The notes: a model not told the origin generated them from the sequence alone. DNA of 64,000 bases from Takakia lepidozioides (GCA_030704615.1 CM060734.1:50234042-50298041), one strand, 5' to 3'; positions 34,201 through 45,850 are shown, counted from the first letter of the stretch. A program made the numbers and translations.

Positions 34201-35440
34201 AAGCTACATCCTCTCCCCTCAAGGCTTTCAGTATCTCCTCCGTGAATGATCTGCTAAGGTACTGTTGGTTTTGCTTCATGGCAAACAGAACGTTCAGTAT
34301 TTGGCCAACTTCCCTTAACCCTGGGTACTCGGCCTTGGTGCAAGTGTATCCTTGAGTCGTAAAGAAACTCGTTTCTTGGAACAAATTCCCTATTTGCAAT
34401 CTTGCCCTGTGTTCATCCACATTCACATGCCCAGATGGCAATTCAAACAGTTGCTGCAAGTACTGGGGAGTAATTTCTATATCTACTCCCCTCACCTGTG
34501 TAACTCCTGTCCGGGGCTCAAAGTTCTGAATGAATTGAATCATGTACTTCCGATATTGCAAGGACCATTCCTTGCGTAGCAGCCCTTCCAATCGCAACTC
34601 CTTCAGCAGCTGCACTGCCTGTGGTGTAGCAATTGTTTGCTTCTGCAGAATCGTGGTGCTCTTCACCCTGATATCCTCCATTCCCCTAATTCTCTTCATC
34701 CCAGACAAACAAGAAGGCCTTGTTTGAAATAGCTGTAGGAAAGCAGGGCATAGAGCATAAAGGTATGGTTGGCACAGAAAGAAACAAGTAAGTGCGTGTA
34801 AGCCTGTAGGGGCTTGCAGATAGTGGGTGAGAGAGAATGTCCTTTCAACCCGTCCGTCCTTGCGCCACTGCGTGAGAAGTAGAGCTAGCGTATAGTCTGT
34901 AATATCCACCATAGCTACAAAGCTATAGCTTTGATTGCCCCTCACGTCGAAACGTTGGTTATTCGGAGCCACCCCGACTCTTCCGCTTATAATTCTTCTA
35001 ATTTCTTGTTCTTGTTTCTTGGAGGGAACCACATACATGAAATTCTCGTTTCTGATTGGCTGTTGCCTCCTCGGGTAACTTCTGAATTTTACCCCCGTTT
35101 GCTCACATTTCCACCTGGAATGCCCACTAGGACAACACATGTGGCAAAGGTTCGCCTTTGCTGTACACGTAAAGGGTTCCGATACCTTTTTCCTGGATGC
35201 ATCAATGGGCCCACAATTAATTTTGGCTGTTGTACCGGGTAGGTACTTCGACGGCCCAGTTTGTCTTTTTGCATGATAACACCCGCTTTTGCAGTACAGG
35301 CAAAGCGGAGTGCTTTGCCCCTTAGGCCACGTGTTCGAATTCGAACATCTTCCGTCGCCCTCTCTCCGCGTGGCTTTTTCTCCGAGTTTGACTCCCAAGC
35401 GACCTTACACTTACCGGCCACTTTTCTGACGTTAACCTGC
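31213..35440 (-). pseudogene. Long extra ORF downstream of pol (outer copy)
   Basis: About 1,390 codons in the same sense as pol, broken by a few stops and frame changes (TAA near 34014, TGA near 33796, shifts near 33510 and 33070). In order: an N-terminal CX2C segment, a zinc knuckle CHMCCPSGHSRWKC, a globular region with VRGVDIEITPQYLQQLFELP and MYNGLVEEMKRL that resembles the 'putative plant transposon protein' domain (PF20167-like, an inference), an acidic linker, long heptad-like Glu/Gln/Leu segments typical of coiled coil (33510-32450), and a C-terminal conserved-looking part (DLAWKEFSPPQSLTHYYQI). It is not a known env. The inner copy has only its start (51910-52756). Confidence 0.75.
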
Positions 35441-36108
35441 GTCCACCTGTCACTGATCTTATGGACTGTGCAACCCGCATGGGCTGTGTTGGGCTGTGAC
35501 AGGCTGTGTCAAACTGTGACGAGCTGTGATAGGCTGTGTGATGCTGTGATGGGCTGTGATAAACTGTGTCATACTGTGGTGGCCTGTGATGACTGTGTGA
35601 ACACCCGTGTTCTATGCTCAGGCCATACACATTCGGCTTTACGATAAGTGCCTCATGCTCTGCTGATATTACCGGTGTAGTCCGTGACTGCTTCTGTGTT
35701 TCAATATGCAAATCATGCTGCAATGGTTTATCATGGATACCACTGTATCCCTTTAACTTATTGACATTAACTCTTCCAAACATCTCTTTGTTAATGGTTT
35801 GTAACATGGCTGTGTTGTTATCATACATCTTCTGTATGACACAAGGTCCTTTCCATGGTGACTTAAGCTTAGAAACTTTAATCTTTCCCTTCTTCTGCAA
35901 CCACAGTACCAAATCACCTGCCTGAAAAGTTTTTAATTTACCTTCATCAAATTGATCCTTCATCTTCATCTGAATTCTGGTCATGTTATCTGCTGCATCA
36001 GCACCTACTTCTTCCACACGATATAATTCATGTTTCCTGACTTTAATTGAATCCTCCAATTCCATTCTCCTTCCCCATTCAGTTCTCATGGTAGGTAACC
36101 AGAATTCG
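35441..36108 (-). pseudogene. Integrase C-terminus with translated minisatellite linker
   Basis: Reading from 36099 the frame gives [30 protein letters not shown] and SPWKGPCVIQKMYDNNTA, the SH3-like C-terminal region of Ty3/gypsy integrases. There is no chromodomain. It continues without a stop through an in-frame tandem repeat (HSPSQ..TAY units, 35610-35470) into SVTGGRRLTSEKWP, the beginning of the extra ORF. The segment 36100-36108 is one copy of the 9-bp target duplication of the inserted DNA transposon. Confidence 0.8.
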
Positions 36109-36167
36109 GGGGCTGCTATTTCATGAGCGGCATGAGCATGAGCGGAAAAAAAAAAAACATGAGCGGA
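36109..36167 (+). repeat. Left TIR and CATGAGCGG subterminal repeats
   Basis: The 20-bp terminal inverted repeat is followed by CATGAGCGG at 36123, 36138 and 36159, with an A run between the last two. The same word flanks the right end. Confidence 0.85.
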
Positions 36168-37850
36168 CCATTGTGTGTCCACGGAAATAGGGTTAGGAGG
36201 CACAGAACTAGGATCATAAATTGGCACCAGTTGACTTGTCATAGCAATGAAATGCAACATTTTATTGCAAATTTTGTGGCAAGCCACATCTATACAAGTG
36301 TATCCTAACTGTCATAGCTGGAATGGGCACTACTCTCCTACACCCTCCGAGGAACTTGCCCCACCTTCCTCCTCATCCCCCTCATCCCCCCCATCCTCTG
36401 AGCTATGAGATGCATCAGTTCCACCATGCCTCTCAAAAATACCGTCCTCTCTTTGGGGGACTGTCCACCTCACCTCCTGGGAATCTTCTGCCTCTTCTCC
36501 CCCACTTTCCTCAGCAGAATCCAAGACAAATCTACGAGCCTGACGGACTCTTATAGCTGCTGCCTCCTCCCTCATCTTCATTTTCTTGAGGTTGGCCCCG
36601 TCTAAAATCTGTTGTACACGACTAGGTTCGGAAGACCTCCTAATGGACACCGAAGCAAGCCGGGCAGCATAAGTAGGAAGGATGTAGTCCCTTTCTGGAC
36701 TCGGCATGAAATCCCCCCTGGAAAAAAAAAGCACGTTCCTCCTGCCCATAAACTGCGATGTAGACGTCCCTCCTGCAGTACTTGGCATCCTACAGTAAGA
36801 ACAAATCCACTTCAAGAATGTCAATACCAGCAGAAGCACAAAGGGTCTTTCAATGAAATAAGAGAGCGAAGGGAGGTGCCTCATGAAATCAGGAGGCAAC
36901 TTACAATGCGACCACTCACTCATAAACCGGGGGCTCCTCGGCCTCGATCCCAACTTGTACCTCCCCCTGCTCCTTGTCGGATTCTTCCTCATCCTCCGAG
37001 GATGCCTCTTCCACTTTTGGCAGACGTTCAGCCGCTGCAAGTTCGGAGTTGTGGAGGGCAATATCTGGCTCGAAGGCGAAGACATGCCTGTCGGACAACG
37101 TCCCTGCCCACATTGAAGCACCTGATGGACAAAGCGGGTAGTTAGTAGCATGCGGCATGCAATTGCAATCGGGCCAGGGAACAAACTGTGCACGTGAAGG
37201 CTTACCCGTGCCGCATGTGAGGTCAAGAATCCGCCCTTGGACATCCGAGCATGTCTCCATGAGGGTTTGGATGAAAGCAAGGCTCCGGGTCCGGCTGTAC
37301 CGCCACGATTTGTCTGTCTTTGTGTCCTTCGGCATACTGGAGTGGGGCACATAGTTGTAGAGGACATCGTAGGTAACAGGGTCCACAGCGGCATCAACAA
37401 GACGACCGTCGTTGCGGAATTTGAACGTAGACCCTCTCTTCACAAAACAATATGCCTCAAACACCAATGTCTGCACATCCAACAAAAGAGGGATCAACTC
37501 TAGGGTCTAGTTCAGATACACCACAATATGAAGTGAATGCAATAGATTGATAACTTACACTCTGGCCCTCTGTTCGCAATCCCTGCGTATTGATGCAGAA
37601 CCAGTTTTTGAGGAGGACCGGGGTGACACTTTTTGGTGTCCACCTTGCCACAACATTGTCTATGGTCTTCCCTCTTGTGGCAAGGACCACAATACATCCA
37701 CCGTCATCCAAGAGCATCCCCGCCAGCCCAAACCCGACTCTCCAGTAGTCCTCAGTAAACCTGTTCCAGGTGGGCACACCATCCAGGCCCTCCAGCAGCT
37801 CCCCATCTGGAATATCGAGGAGAATCATATCGCAGGCTCTCTCCACCTCA

Positions 37851-37874
37851 CCCCCCCCCCCCCCCCCCCCCCCC
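37851..37874. repeat. 24-base poly-C run inside methyltransferase gene
   Basis: An uninterrupted run of 24 C (G on the coding strand) falls between the linker segment and the DIPD motif exon. It is a slippage site that can shift the frame. It may also mark assembly uncertainty. Confidence 0.9.
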
Positions 37875-38778
37875 GAGTGCTCTTACAATCTGTGCTCACA
37901 GCCGTGAAGAATTCCATCATGGATTCGAAACCAGGGGTGTCTTTAGGCTCTGTACTGGGAGCCCTCTTCTTGGCTTTCCCCTTCAGCTCCTCCACAGACT
38001 TGTTGTGTGCCACCTTCTTCGCCCTGGCAGCTAGAGCGTCAATGAAGCTCTCATTGACACATTGGATGATGGTTGGGGGTTCTAGCTTTGGCCTCTGCGG
38101 AAACGTCACCGCCAAATACCGCCGTGTAGGCTCGCCCTCAAATGCCAACTTCTTGGCAGAGCCAGTCCCAGTCCGAACTGACTTGGGAACCCAGACGACC
38201 GGTGACTTGGTACCAGCAGCAGCAGTCGCAGGACCTTGCACAAAGTCGTCGTCGGAGTCACTCCCTTGGGGCCCCTCTTGCGCCTCCTCTGGTGCCCCGG
38301 TGGTTTTCTGTTTTTTGGGGGTTACTGTACTCCCCTGTTTCCGTGTCCTTTACTTTTGACCTTTATTCTTCTCATTCAATTTCTCCTGAATACCTGCCTG
38401 AGCAAGCTCTGCCGCTTTCCTGGACTTGGCAAACGCTTTCACCTCCTTTGGACCCAGCGGAGGCAGCGGAGCCCGGTTTTGTCGGGCCTTCGCATCCAGC
38501 TTCAATTGAAACTCGGATGAGTCGAGCGAGTCGAGCGGAAGGTCCACATACCAAGGGCAGTCACGCAAATGTTCCAGATGCCACTCCTTCACGATAACGT
38601 CAGTGTACATGGAGTCAGCCCCGGGTTCCTCCATGCGAGGAAGAATGGGCGGCTCGAAGGACAGATGACCTTTCTCCAAAAGGGAGAACTTGCAGTACCT
38701 GCATTCAAGAAACACACACAGAATGAGGTCCCGGGAACAAGGTAAATTATAGGGAATGAAACTGCAAAATAGATGCGA

Positions 38779-39310
38779 AAAATGGCGCCGAATTTCCAGT
38801 TTCGGTGCCAGCCACCCCAGGGACTGAGCCATTTTCGGGGCCCTGAACTGGAAATTCAGCGCCATTTTCCCAGGTTGGGGCTGAAAATGGCTAAGTCCCA
38901 GAACTGACTGGGCCCGGAACTGGAAAAATGGCGCCGAATTTCCAGTTTCCGTGCCAGCCACCCCAGGGACTTAGCCATTCTCAGGGCCCTGAAGTGGAAA
39001 TTCGGCGCCATTTTCCCAGGTTGGGGCCGAAAATGCTAAGTCCCAGAACTGACTGGGCCCGGAACTGGAAAAATGGCGCCGAATTTCCAGTTTCGGTGCC
39101 AGACACCCCAATGACTTAGCCATTTTCGGGGCCCTGAACTGGAAATGCGGCGCCATTTTCCCAGGTTGGGGCCGAGAATGGCTAAGTCCCAGATCTGATT
39201 GGGCTTGCAACTGGAAAAATGGCGCCGAATTTCCAGACAGTGCCAGCCACCCCTTGGATAGCCATCCCCCAGGGCCCGACTCCGGAAATTTGGCGCCATT
39301 TTTCCAAGGA
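38779..39310. repeat. GGCGCC array 1, about 146-bp period
   Basis: Four units: AATGGCGCCG recurs at 38781, 38927, 39072 and 39218. Each unit also has a reversed copy of the core (AATTCGGCGCCATTTTCC type) about 73 bp on, so GGCGCC-type sites alternate in orientation every ~73 bp. The array lies in the intron between the exon ending near 39401 and the one starting near 38697 of the ParB-methyltransferase gene. Confidence 0.9.
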
Positions 39311-42121
39311 CTTCTTCACAACTAATTTTCATGCTCCACATAAGGCCTCTTAAATCCTCAAAATGTAGGGACAAAAGAATGGCATCACGTATGTACCTGT
39401 ACAGAAGGCGCATTGCCGCTTTGTCCGCGTTCGGCTGGTCGATGAACTCGTGGCTCCGGCGGGCATGGGGTATCTCTCGAAAGAATAGGTCGGTTTTCTA
39501 GAGCAGAAAGTACCTCGTCACATAGTCGCGTAGGCTCTCTGCTTCACCAGAAATCTCCAGCTTGAACTGATGTGCTTGTGTGTCAAGCTGCTCTTGCGCA
39601 TTCGTCGTCACCTGTGGAGATTCTCCATCAGACCGCTTTCCTCAAAAAATACAATAAATCCATCCGATACAAGAGTAGAAGCCCCAAATGAAACGTGGGA
39701 AAGTACCTGAAACCACCATGTCATGCGGTTCATCCACATGTCGAATGTGGGGTCGGACAGTTTGTCGGGTTTGGGGAAGCTCCACATGTCCCTTGTACTT
39801 TGGGAACCATTCTAGATTTGGAGCCACTGGGTCTGTCCAACCACCCATCATATTAGTAAGCGCCAAACACCACGAAAACGAATTGCTGCCACGACAATTT
39901 GGTTAAGAATGTATAACCTTTTATGTTGCATCCACACAGGATGTGGCTAGACGATGCAGCTTCTCCAATGTCATCGTGGGCTTCAGAGCGCGGGAGTAGT
40001 GCTTCCCCACCTCCACCAGAAAGTCGGCACCAAGGGCGGGATCAGCTATGGCCACGTACTTTACCATCCACGACTTGTACTTTATGCGGGCCTTCGCCTC
40101 CGCAGCTTTGAGATATGATTCCAGTGCCGGGAGGGTTAGTTTCTTCTCCTCTGACTCCATGTAGAACCTCCGCGCATGTGCCAAATCCTGCTAAATTTTC
40201 GTCTGTCAAGAATGCACAGATATGATTAGAAATCCTGGTCAACATTTTTTCTTCTATTGGGGGAGGAGAGACAGATAAGCTGAACAAAACAGTTAGGAGC
40301 TTTACCCAAAATATGTAGTCCACCATGGCGTCCATGCTCAGCCTATACCAGGTTCTGTCTGCCTTTGCCTCCGACTTGCGCAGGAGGTCGGCACTGAGCA
40401 AATTGGCAAACTCTTGCACCCCCTGCTTCCCGACATCCTTCACTCGGAAGAGCATATGGGACAAGTTGGTGGCAATGAAGGCATTCTCAGTCACCCTGCA
40501 ATGCCACATTTCCATTAAACAATACAGAAATGAGAATTTGCAACAAATATGACAATTGGCAATGAAATGATTGTTTCAAATTCAAAGTTCCAAAGCAAGA
40601 GGCATTGTAACTTACGAGTTGATGTCTGCCATTGCCGCTTTGAGAAGACTGCGATCTTTGGGCCCCGCAACCTTGAGCACAACACACTCCACGGCAAAAT
40701 GCCAATCCAGGTGTTGGGGTGGGCTTGGGCTATGTACTCCATCCATGCCAGGAGGCGATGATTGTCGTCCCACACGTAAAACATCTTTCCGGACAAGTGC
40801 TGGAAAAGAGGATCAGTAGCAATCAATCTCTCGAACTCCTCATTTCGCCTTTGCCAATGGGGACCCCATTTGTCCACCTCATCAGAAGTGTGGGCACGAG
40901 AAGCTCCGTGGTCGTTCTCCATAAACATAAAACGCGGTAGACCCCATTCGATATCCCTCCCGGAAAGAGAATTTCAGCTTGTCGATATTGCCTGGGAGGG
41001 CAGGTCGAACCACCTGCAATGAAACCAAGCGGCAAAGGGGAATCCGAAGCTTGGCTGGGTACACCATGCCCCCCAGGACCCTGCCAATGTTGCTGTGGGT
41101 TGCCTCCAACATCTTGGCAGCGGCCAACTTCATATCCGCCTCCGACATGTTGTCTGTTGCAGGGGGGTTCTCCGGCAGCCCACCCGGACCGCCAAATCCA
41201 GCCTGCATGCTCCGGGTTTGGGGCCTGGGGATGTCCGGGAGGATGTCATCCTGGTCAGAAAACTCCCTCTCGTCGTCCTCAACATGGTCAACCACCGCCG
41301 GAACCACCTCGAGCACTCTCCCCGTCACTACTGCCCTCTCCCCGGCTTCACCTCAAACTTCCACAAATCCGTGCTCTTTGTGGTGTTCTTTCCCCTCCTC
41401 CAGTCTCCACCGTATGGGTAATTTGGTGGGCTGCTCCCACCCGCGATGGTGAAACCAGTGTGTTACTGCCTGTTTGTGGTGTCTTGGAGGGATCCACTGT
41501 CTCTGTGTGTCCCTCGCTTACATGGGCATTTGTCATTTCGACAACCCTGGCCTCTTCAGTGGCCTTTTCTCTTGCCTCCTGGCTAGCCTTATGTATCGCC
41601 TGTTCTTTTGCCTCCTGGCTAGCCTTATGTATCGCCTGTTCTTTTGCCCTCTCTTTTGCCCTCTCACGGGCCTTCTGTTTCTTACTAGGGGTAGCAGCAG
41701 GGGAGGCCTCCAGGACGACCACCTTTGATTGAGGTGAACTGACACCCTCGTGCGCCCTGCTCACTCCCTCCTCCGCAGCCCGTGACGGCTCTCTCACCGG
41801 GGATTGCATGTGCTTGGCTTTCTTCTTCTTCTTTGCGTGGGCGGGCCCTACTGCATGTGCATCAACTTCCTCCATTGCTGGATCTGCCGTCCTCATCTGA
41901 CGCCCTTCACCTGCCATGCCGCCTGCACCAACCTCCCCAATGCCTATTCTGTCGTACTCTCGCTGCAGGTCCTCCCGTCCACCAACAAAAGGATTTAGTT
42001 TGCCCTCCCGCCCCAAGTTGGGCGATCCAAACATGCGATGAGTAGCCGCTTTTGGAGTGACTGCTCGAGCAGTTGGAGCTGTCGATGATACCACCAGTGT
42101 GTCAGGCTCGTCGTCACTCTG

Positions 42122-43224
42122 TCATCCCCAACAATCGTGAGAACCAACATCGCAATGAAAACCACCATCGCAACGAACATCGCAACCACCATCGCAACAA
42201 TCGTGGAAAAACAATGAAAACAAAACAAAACTAGGTATGGAGTGGCATGGAACAAGCATGAAAACAAACCCAAGCAATCCCTAAGAATCACATGCAGAAG
42301 CAGCCTTTTCCAGAGCTGCCGACTTTGCACACGCATTGCAAACTATCTAAGGTTCACTCAACTAGTAACTTGCTGAAATCAACATGAAAATTTAAGGACG
42401 ATTTCGATAAGACGGGAAAAGAGGGTGAAATGTTTTGAAGGCACTTCATCTGCCCAGACAATCTTCTCAGCTCAGCATGGATTTCCTTAATTCTGGGATG
42501 CAACCTGTCATCTACAGCGAAGGTGTGCACCCTGTTGCAAATCTCAATGCAGCAACAACCTGGCTCTAACCCCTCTGACCTTCATCATTCTTCTCACCAA
42601 CTCCTGCTTTTGCAACGACCTGGCTCTTTTCTAACCCCTCTGACCTTGATCATTCATCTCACCAACTCGTGCTTTTGCGATGCAACCATGCACTTCCAGG
42701 GCTGCCAGGCTGAAGATGCCAAAACAAACATAAAAAAGCGAGGAAGACCGCACATGTTACACAAAGCGAAAGAGGAAGAGGCTGGCCTGAGAGTGCTCGG
42801 CTTCAGTTGGCGCGGGCTGTGAGCAAGACAATGGGATCTCCTGTTGGAGCTTCAGTTTGGCCATGCGAGAGGTTGGACGCTGCCCGTAGTACAAAGGCTT
42901 CAGCTTCCGCCGCGGTCTGGGTGTAGGGTTTCTCTCAGGAGAGCCACGCCCTTCTCCATGCGGCATAAGTCCCAGCAAAAGAAAAAATCTCTCGAGGTAT
43001 GCGTGCGTACATGCCTGGAATGGAATTTCATCCAAGCGTCACATCAGGTGTCGAAGGCGTATCCGGGAAGCAAGCGCGGAATCATTGTGGAACATCCGGT
43101 TCAAAACCGACGGCAGAGAACATTTAATGCGCAACTGCGCCATTAAATGTCGTAGGTATAGAGGTCGGCCACGGGGGCCGACAGGCCCACCCTCCCCCCG
43201 AGATTTCATCAGTCGCCCGTTGGA
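42122..43224. other. Region upstream of ParB-methyltransferase gene
   Basis: The first exon and promoter of the minus-strand gene should lie here. A tandem (ATCGCAAC) stretch occurs at about 42145-42205, and a duplicated CTGGCTCT..CTAACCCCTCTGACCTT block at about 42558-42655. No exon can be fixed with confidence. Confidence 0.4.
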
Positions 43225-43558
43225 TGGAAAAAACGGCGCCGAATTTCCATCCAGCGGATGAAGTAGGACGCAACGTGCCCCTCCCTCCGCCCAAGCCGTT
43301 CTCATCCACAAGACGCCGGATGGAAAAGTCCATCCTGCAGGTAATTCGGAGCGCGGCCGCATGGGAATCCGGCGCCGAATTTCCAACCTGCAGGTAATTC
43401 CGAGCGTGGCCGGATGGAAATCAGGTGCCGAATTTCCAACCTGCAGGTAATTCGAAGCGGGGCCGGATTGAAATCCGGCGCCGTATTTCCAACCTGCAGG
43501 TAATTCGGAGCGGGGCCGGATGGAAATCCGGCGCCGAATTTCCATCCTGCAGGCAAAA
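43225..43558. repeat. GGCGCC array 2a, 53-bp period
   Basis: GGCGCC or GGTGCC sits at 43371, 43424, 43477 and 43530, exactly 53 bp apart, each with GGATGGAAATC before and CCTGCAGGTAATTC after. A further isolated core at 43235 is in the reverse orientation relative to array 2b. Confidence 0.9.
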
Positions 43559-43644
43559 AATTCCAAGTTTAGTGTGTAACCAGTCAAAAAAACGCGAAAA
43601 ACTTGATGCAACGACTATAAATTGTTGCCGATACGGGCGTCTGT

Positions 43645-43972
43645 GGATGGAGATTCGGCGCCGTTTTTCCATCCGGGGGATGTTCTCTGTCGGCCAGTTG
43701 TCGGCCTCTCCCCCTGAGACGACTTCATCCAACGGGCCTCGGATGGAAATTCGGCGCCGTTTTTCCATCCGGGGGATATTCTCTGTCGGCCAGCTGTCGG
43801 CCTCTCCCCCCGAGACGACTTCATCCAACGGGCCACGGATGGAAATTCGGCGCCGTTTTTCCATCCGGGGGATATTCTCTGTCGGCCAGGTGACGGACTC
43901 ACCCCCCGAGACGACTTCGTCCGACCGGCCTCGGATGCAAATTCGGCGCCTTTTTTCCTTCCGGAGGCTGTT
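43645..43972. repeat. GGCGCC array 2b, 96-bp period
   Basis: GGCGCC sits at 43657, 43753, 43849 and 43945, exactly 96 bp apart. Units share GGATGGAAATTCGGCGCCG, TTTTTCCATCCGGGGG, CTCTGTCGGCCAG and GAGACGACTTCATCC. The last unit is more diverged. It lies between the two divergent genes. Confidence 0.9.
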
Positions 43973-44051
43973 CTCTAGCAGGCACGTGGGGCCGTCACCC
44001 TCCGATTGGACGTCCTGTCGAAGTAAATTCTGCGCCTCATTCTTGGGTACA

Positions 44052-44061
44052 ATTATATTAA
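44052..44061 (+). promoter_or_regulatory. TATA-like element before plus-strand gene
   Basis: ATTATATTAA, about 170 bp upstream of the ATG at 44227, followed by a CAACAACAAC and pyrimidine-rich leader. A reasonable plant core promoter by position, but unproven. Confidence 0.4.
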
Positions 44062-44226
44062 ATGGTGCTCTTTTCCTTTGCCACTTGCCCGACCTTCGCT
44101 AGTGACCCACGCGTTTCAAACCGACACAACAACAACACTTCCTTGCTCCGAGCTCCTCATCTTCCCCACACTCCCCCTTCCCTGCGCACCCTCTCTGCTT
44201 CCTGGCAGCCCTTTCAGTAGTCCTCG

Positions 44227-44700
44227 ATGGCGTGTCGGGATCCCATTAACTGCCCAAACAAGAATCGCACCCCGTGGGACTTCTTGCCCAAGTCAGGGGA
44301 TATTTTCATATACCTGCAGGATTGGATAGACCACTCTCAGCAGAGGAGGGTGCACCTGTCTGCTCTTGAGTACCTTCCTAGCTTCCACAATCAGCCTCGT
44401 GGAGACGGGCTTGCGCGGCTTTGGTGCCTGCGAATCGTTGATCTGCAATATCCACCTACATGGAACATCCCCAAAAGCGCCTTCCTACATCATTGGAGGT
44501 GTTGCCAATGGGCCTATGAGGATTGCATCGGGTGTACTTACATGCCAGAGAGGATTCCATCGCAAACAGTGTATGGGGACATTCTCATAAGCTACGAGGA
44601 TGAGTCCTATGGACAGAGTCTCTCCACAGCAAAGATCTCGATTTACGATGGTGCATATATCGGAGGACATGACACCGTTGTCCACTACACCAAAGCATAA
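44227..44700 (+). CDS. Unrecognised ORF, candidate first exon of transposase gene
   Basis: 157 codons beginning MACRDPINCPNKNRTPWDF, with GDIFIYLQDWIDH, RLWCLRIVDLQYPP and GDILISYEDESYGQSL. It is followed by more open sequence past a TAA. I do not recognise the domain. Because it reads towards the transposase on the same strand and the retroelement inserted between them at 44855, it may be the 5' exon of that gene or a second small gene of the transposon. Confidence 0.45.
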   Translation: MACRDPINCPNKNRTPWDFLPKSGDIFIYLQDWIDHSQQRRVHLSALEYLPSFHNQPRGDGLARLWCLRIVDLQYPPTWNIPKSAFLHHWRCCQWAYEDCIGCTYMPERIPSQTVYGDILISYEDESYGQSLSTAKISIYDGAYIGGHDTVVHYTKA

Positions 44701-44854
44701 CGGGCTGCATCCATTGTCTTCACCTACCGACACCCTGCCAGTCATGAGCTTGTTGAGAGGCCAATGGAGGTTCCAGCTTCTTGGTGAGGATAGTGCAACA
44801 CGGGGAAAAATTCCCAACTTACCTCTGGCTTCCCTCGGCTTGTGAGGGCATGCA

Positions 44855-45831
44855 TGTTAGAGGGCTGCTTGGGACTTAGACGCTTTTACGGGTTCTGTGG
44901 GGTACCCTTAATTTTTGCGCAGACTGAGACCAACATGAACCTTAGGGGTGGCAGCAGCAGGCTTTAGGGGGGTTGCACAGCCCGACACAGCCCGTCACAG
45001 CCAACACAGCCCGACACAGCCCAACACAGCCAGTCACAGTCCGACACATTCCGTCACAGCCCGACACAACCCGCCACAGCTTCGCACAGCCCGTCACAGC
45101 CAACACAGCCTGACACAGCCCAACACAGCCAGTCACAGCCCGACACAGCCGACACAACCTTACACAGCCAGTCACAGCTCGGGACAGCTTGACACAACCT
45201 GTCACAGTACATGGGGAACAGTTAACATTGACAATGAACGACTGTGAGGGAACGACACCTGCAGAAGGAACGTGTTACTTCAGGGATGACGGTTAATTAG
45301 TTAGGTGGTTAGAACAGCTTGCGGGCAGATAAGGAGAGCGGCAACGCAAAGAAGGACACACACTTCACGGGGAGCGCTTCTTGGTCATGTATGAGAGGAG
45401 ATCAGGCGGAGAGCAAGAAAGAGAGCACGGAGAAGGAGGAGAGATGAATAGTAGATGCTTGTTACATGCAAAGCTGTAGTGAAACTGTAGGGCAAATTAG
45501 AGTCACCATGTCATTGGCCTGATACCTGATAAATCATAATCTGATACTTATTCGATACAAGCACACTATGTAGAGAGACATGAGTGAAGCTGTGAAATGA
45601 ATGCATGATTAATTGGAATTAAGTAGATACTGAAGCTTCAGTATCAGATAAGATGAATTGATAACATGAAGGCAAGAAGGAATACAAATGGGAAGCACAA
45701 CCATGATTCACTAGCTGTAGGTCATGATTGATTGTACCGAGCGGGCTAAGTGCTTAGAAATATCCAACTCTTCTATCTTGGAGTTTCCACCTCAGATAGC
45801 GAAGGGATGGGTGAGTAAAATCCGCTCGACA
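44855..45831 (+). repeat. Inner element 5' LTR
   Basis: 977 bp from TGTTAGAGGGCTGC to GCTCGACA. It includes the CACAGCC minisatellite at about 44975-45208. Confidence 0.92.
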
Positions 45832-45833
45832 TT

Positions 45834-45850
45834 TGGCGACCATACTGGGG
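45834..45850 (+). promoter_or_regulatory. Primer binding site, tRNA-Arg-like
   Basis: TGGCGACCATACTGGGG begins two bases after the LTR. It resembles the complement of a tRNA-Arg 3' end (from memory of a plant tRNA-Arg), with about three mismatches. It is clearly not the common iMet site. Confidence 0.5.

Larger units (their letters stand above)
36330..42121 (-). pseudogene. ParB-like / beta-class methyltransferase-like fusion gene
   Basis: Multi-exon, minus strand. From the N-terminus: an acidic, Lys-rich low-complexity region (42121-41350); a ParB/Srx-like domain with LRIPLCRLVSLQVVRP (about 41040), FYVYxEND, HWQRRNEEFERL and the signature GKMFYVWDDNHRLLAW (about 40790); a helical middle (ENAFIATNLSHMLFRV and later exons); then a methyltransferase-like part. 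The latter has DMILLDIPDGELL with W...FTEDYW and LLDDGGCIVVLATRG (37840-37690; DPPY-like position is DIPD), followed by ILDLTCGTG/ASMWAGTLSDRHVFAFEPD across an intron (37240-37060). DPPY-type motif before motif I is beta-class order. Clear exon edges include 40616, 40495, 40306, 40190, 37206 and 37121. Broken by frameshifts near 41350, 40930 and 40740 and a TAA near 38355. Function inferred: base methylation of DNA, not shown. Confidence 0.7.

Noticed and set aside
31213-35440. Envelope-like gene in a retroelement
   Set aside because: The position is right, but I saw no signal peptide, transmembrane helix or fusion-type segment; zinc knuckle and coiled coil argue for a nucleic-acid-associated protein.
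37851-37874. Programmed frameshift site in the methyltransferase gene
   Set aside because: The 24-base run is long enough for simple slippage or assembly error, and other frameshifts in the gene show general decay.
38350-39413. ORFs with NWKFGAEFP-like repeats
   Set aside because: They read through the 146-bp array in an intron; only the part below about 38700 belongs to an exon of the ParB-methyltransferase gene.
43039-44102. Open frames on both strands with repeats such as EIRRRISI and MEKRRRISIR
   Set aside because: They are translations of the GGCGCC arrays, periodic at 53 and 96 bp, and not real proteins.
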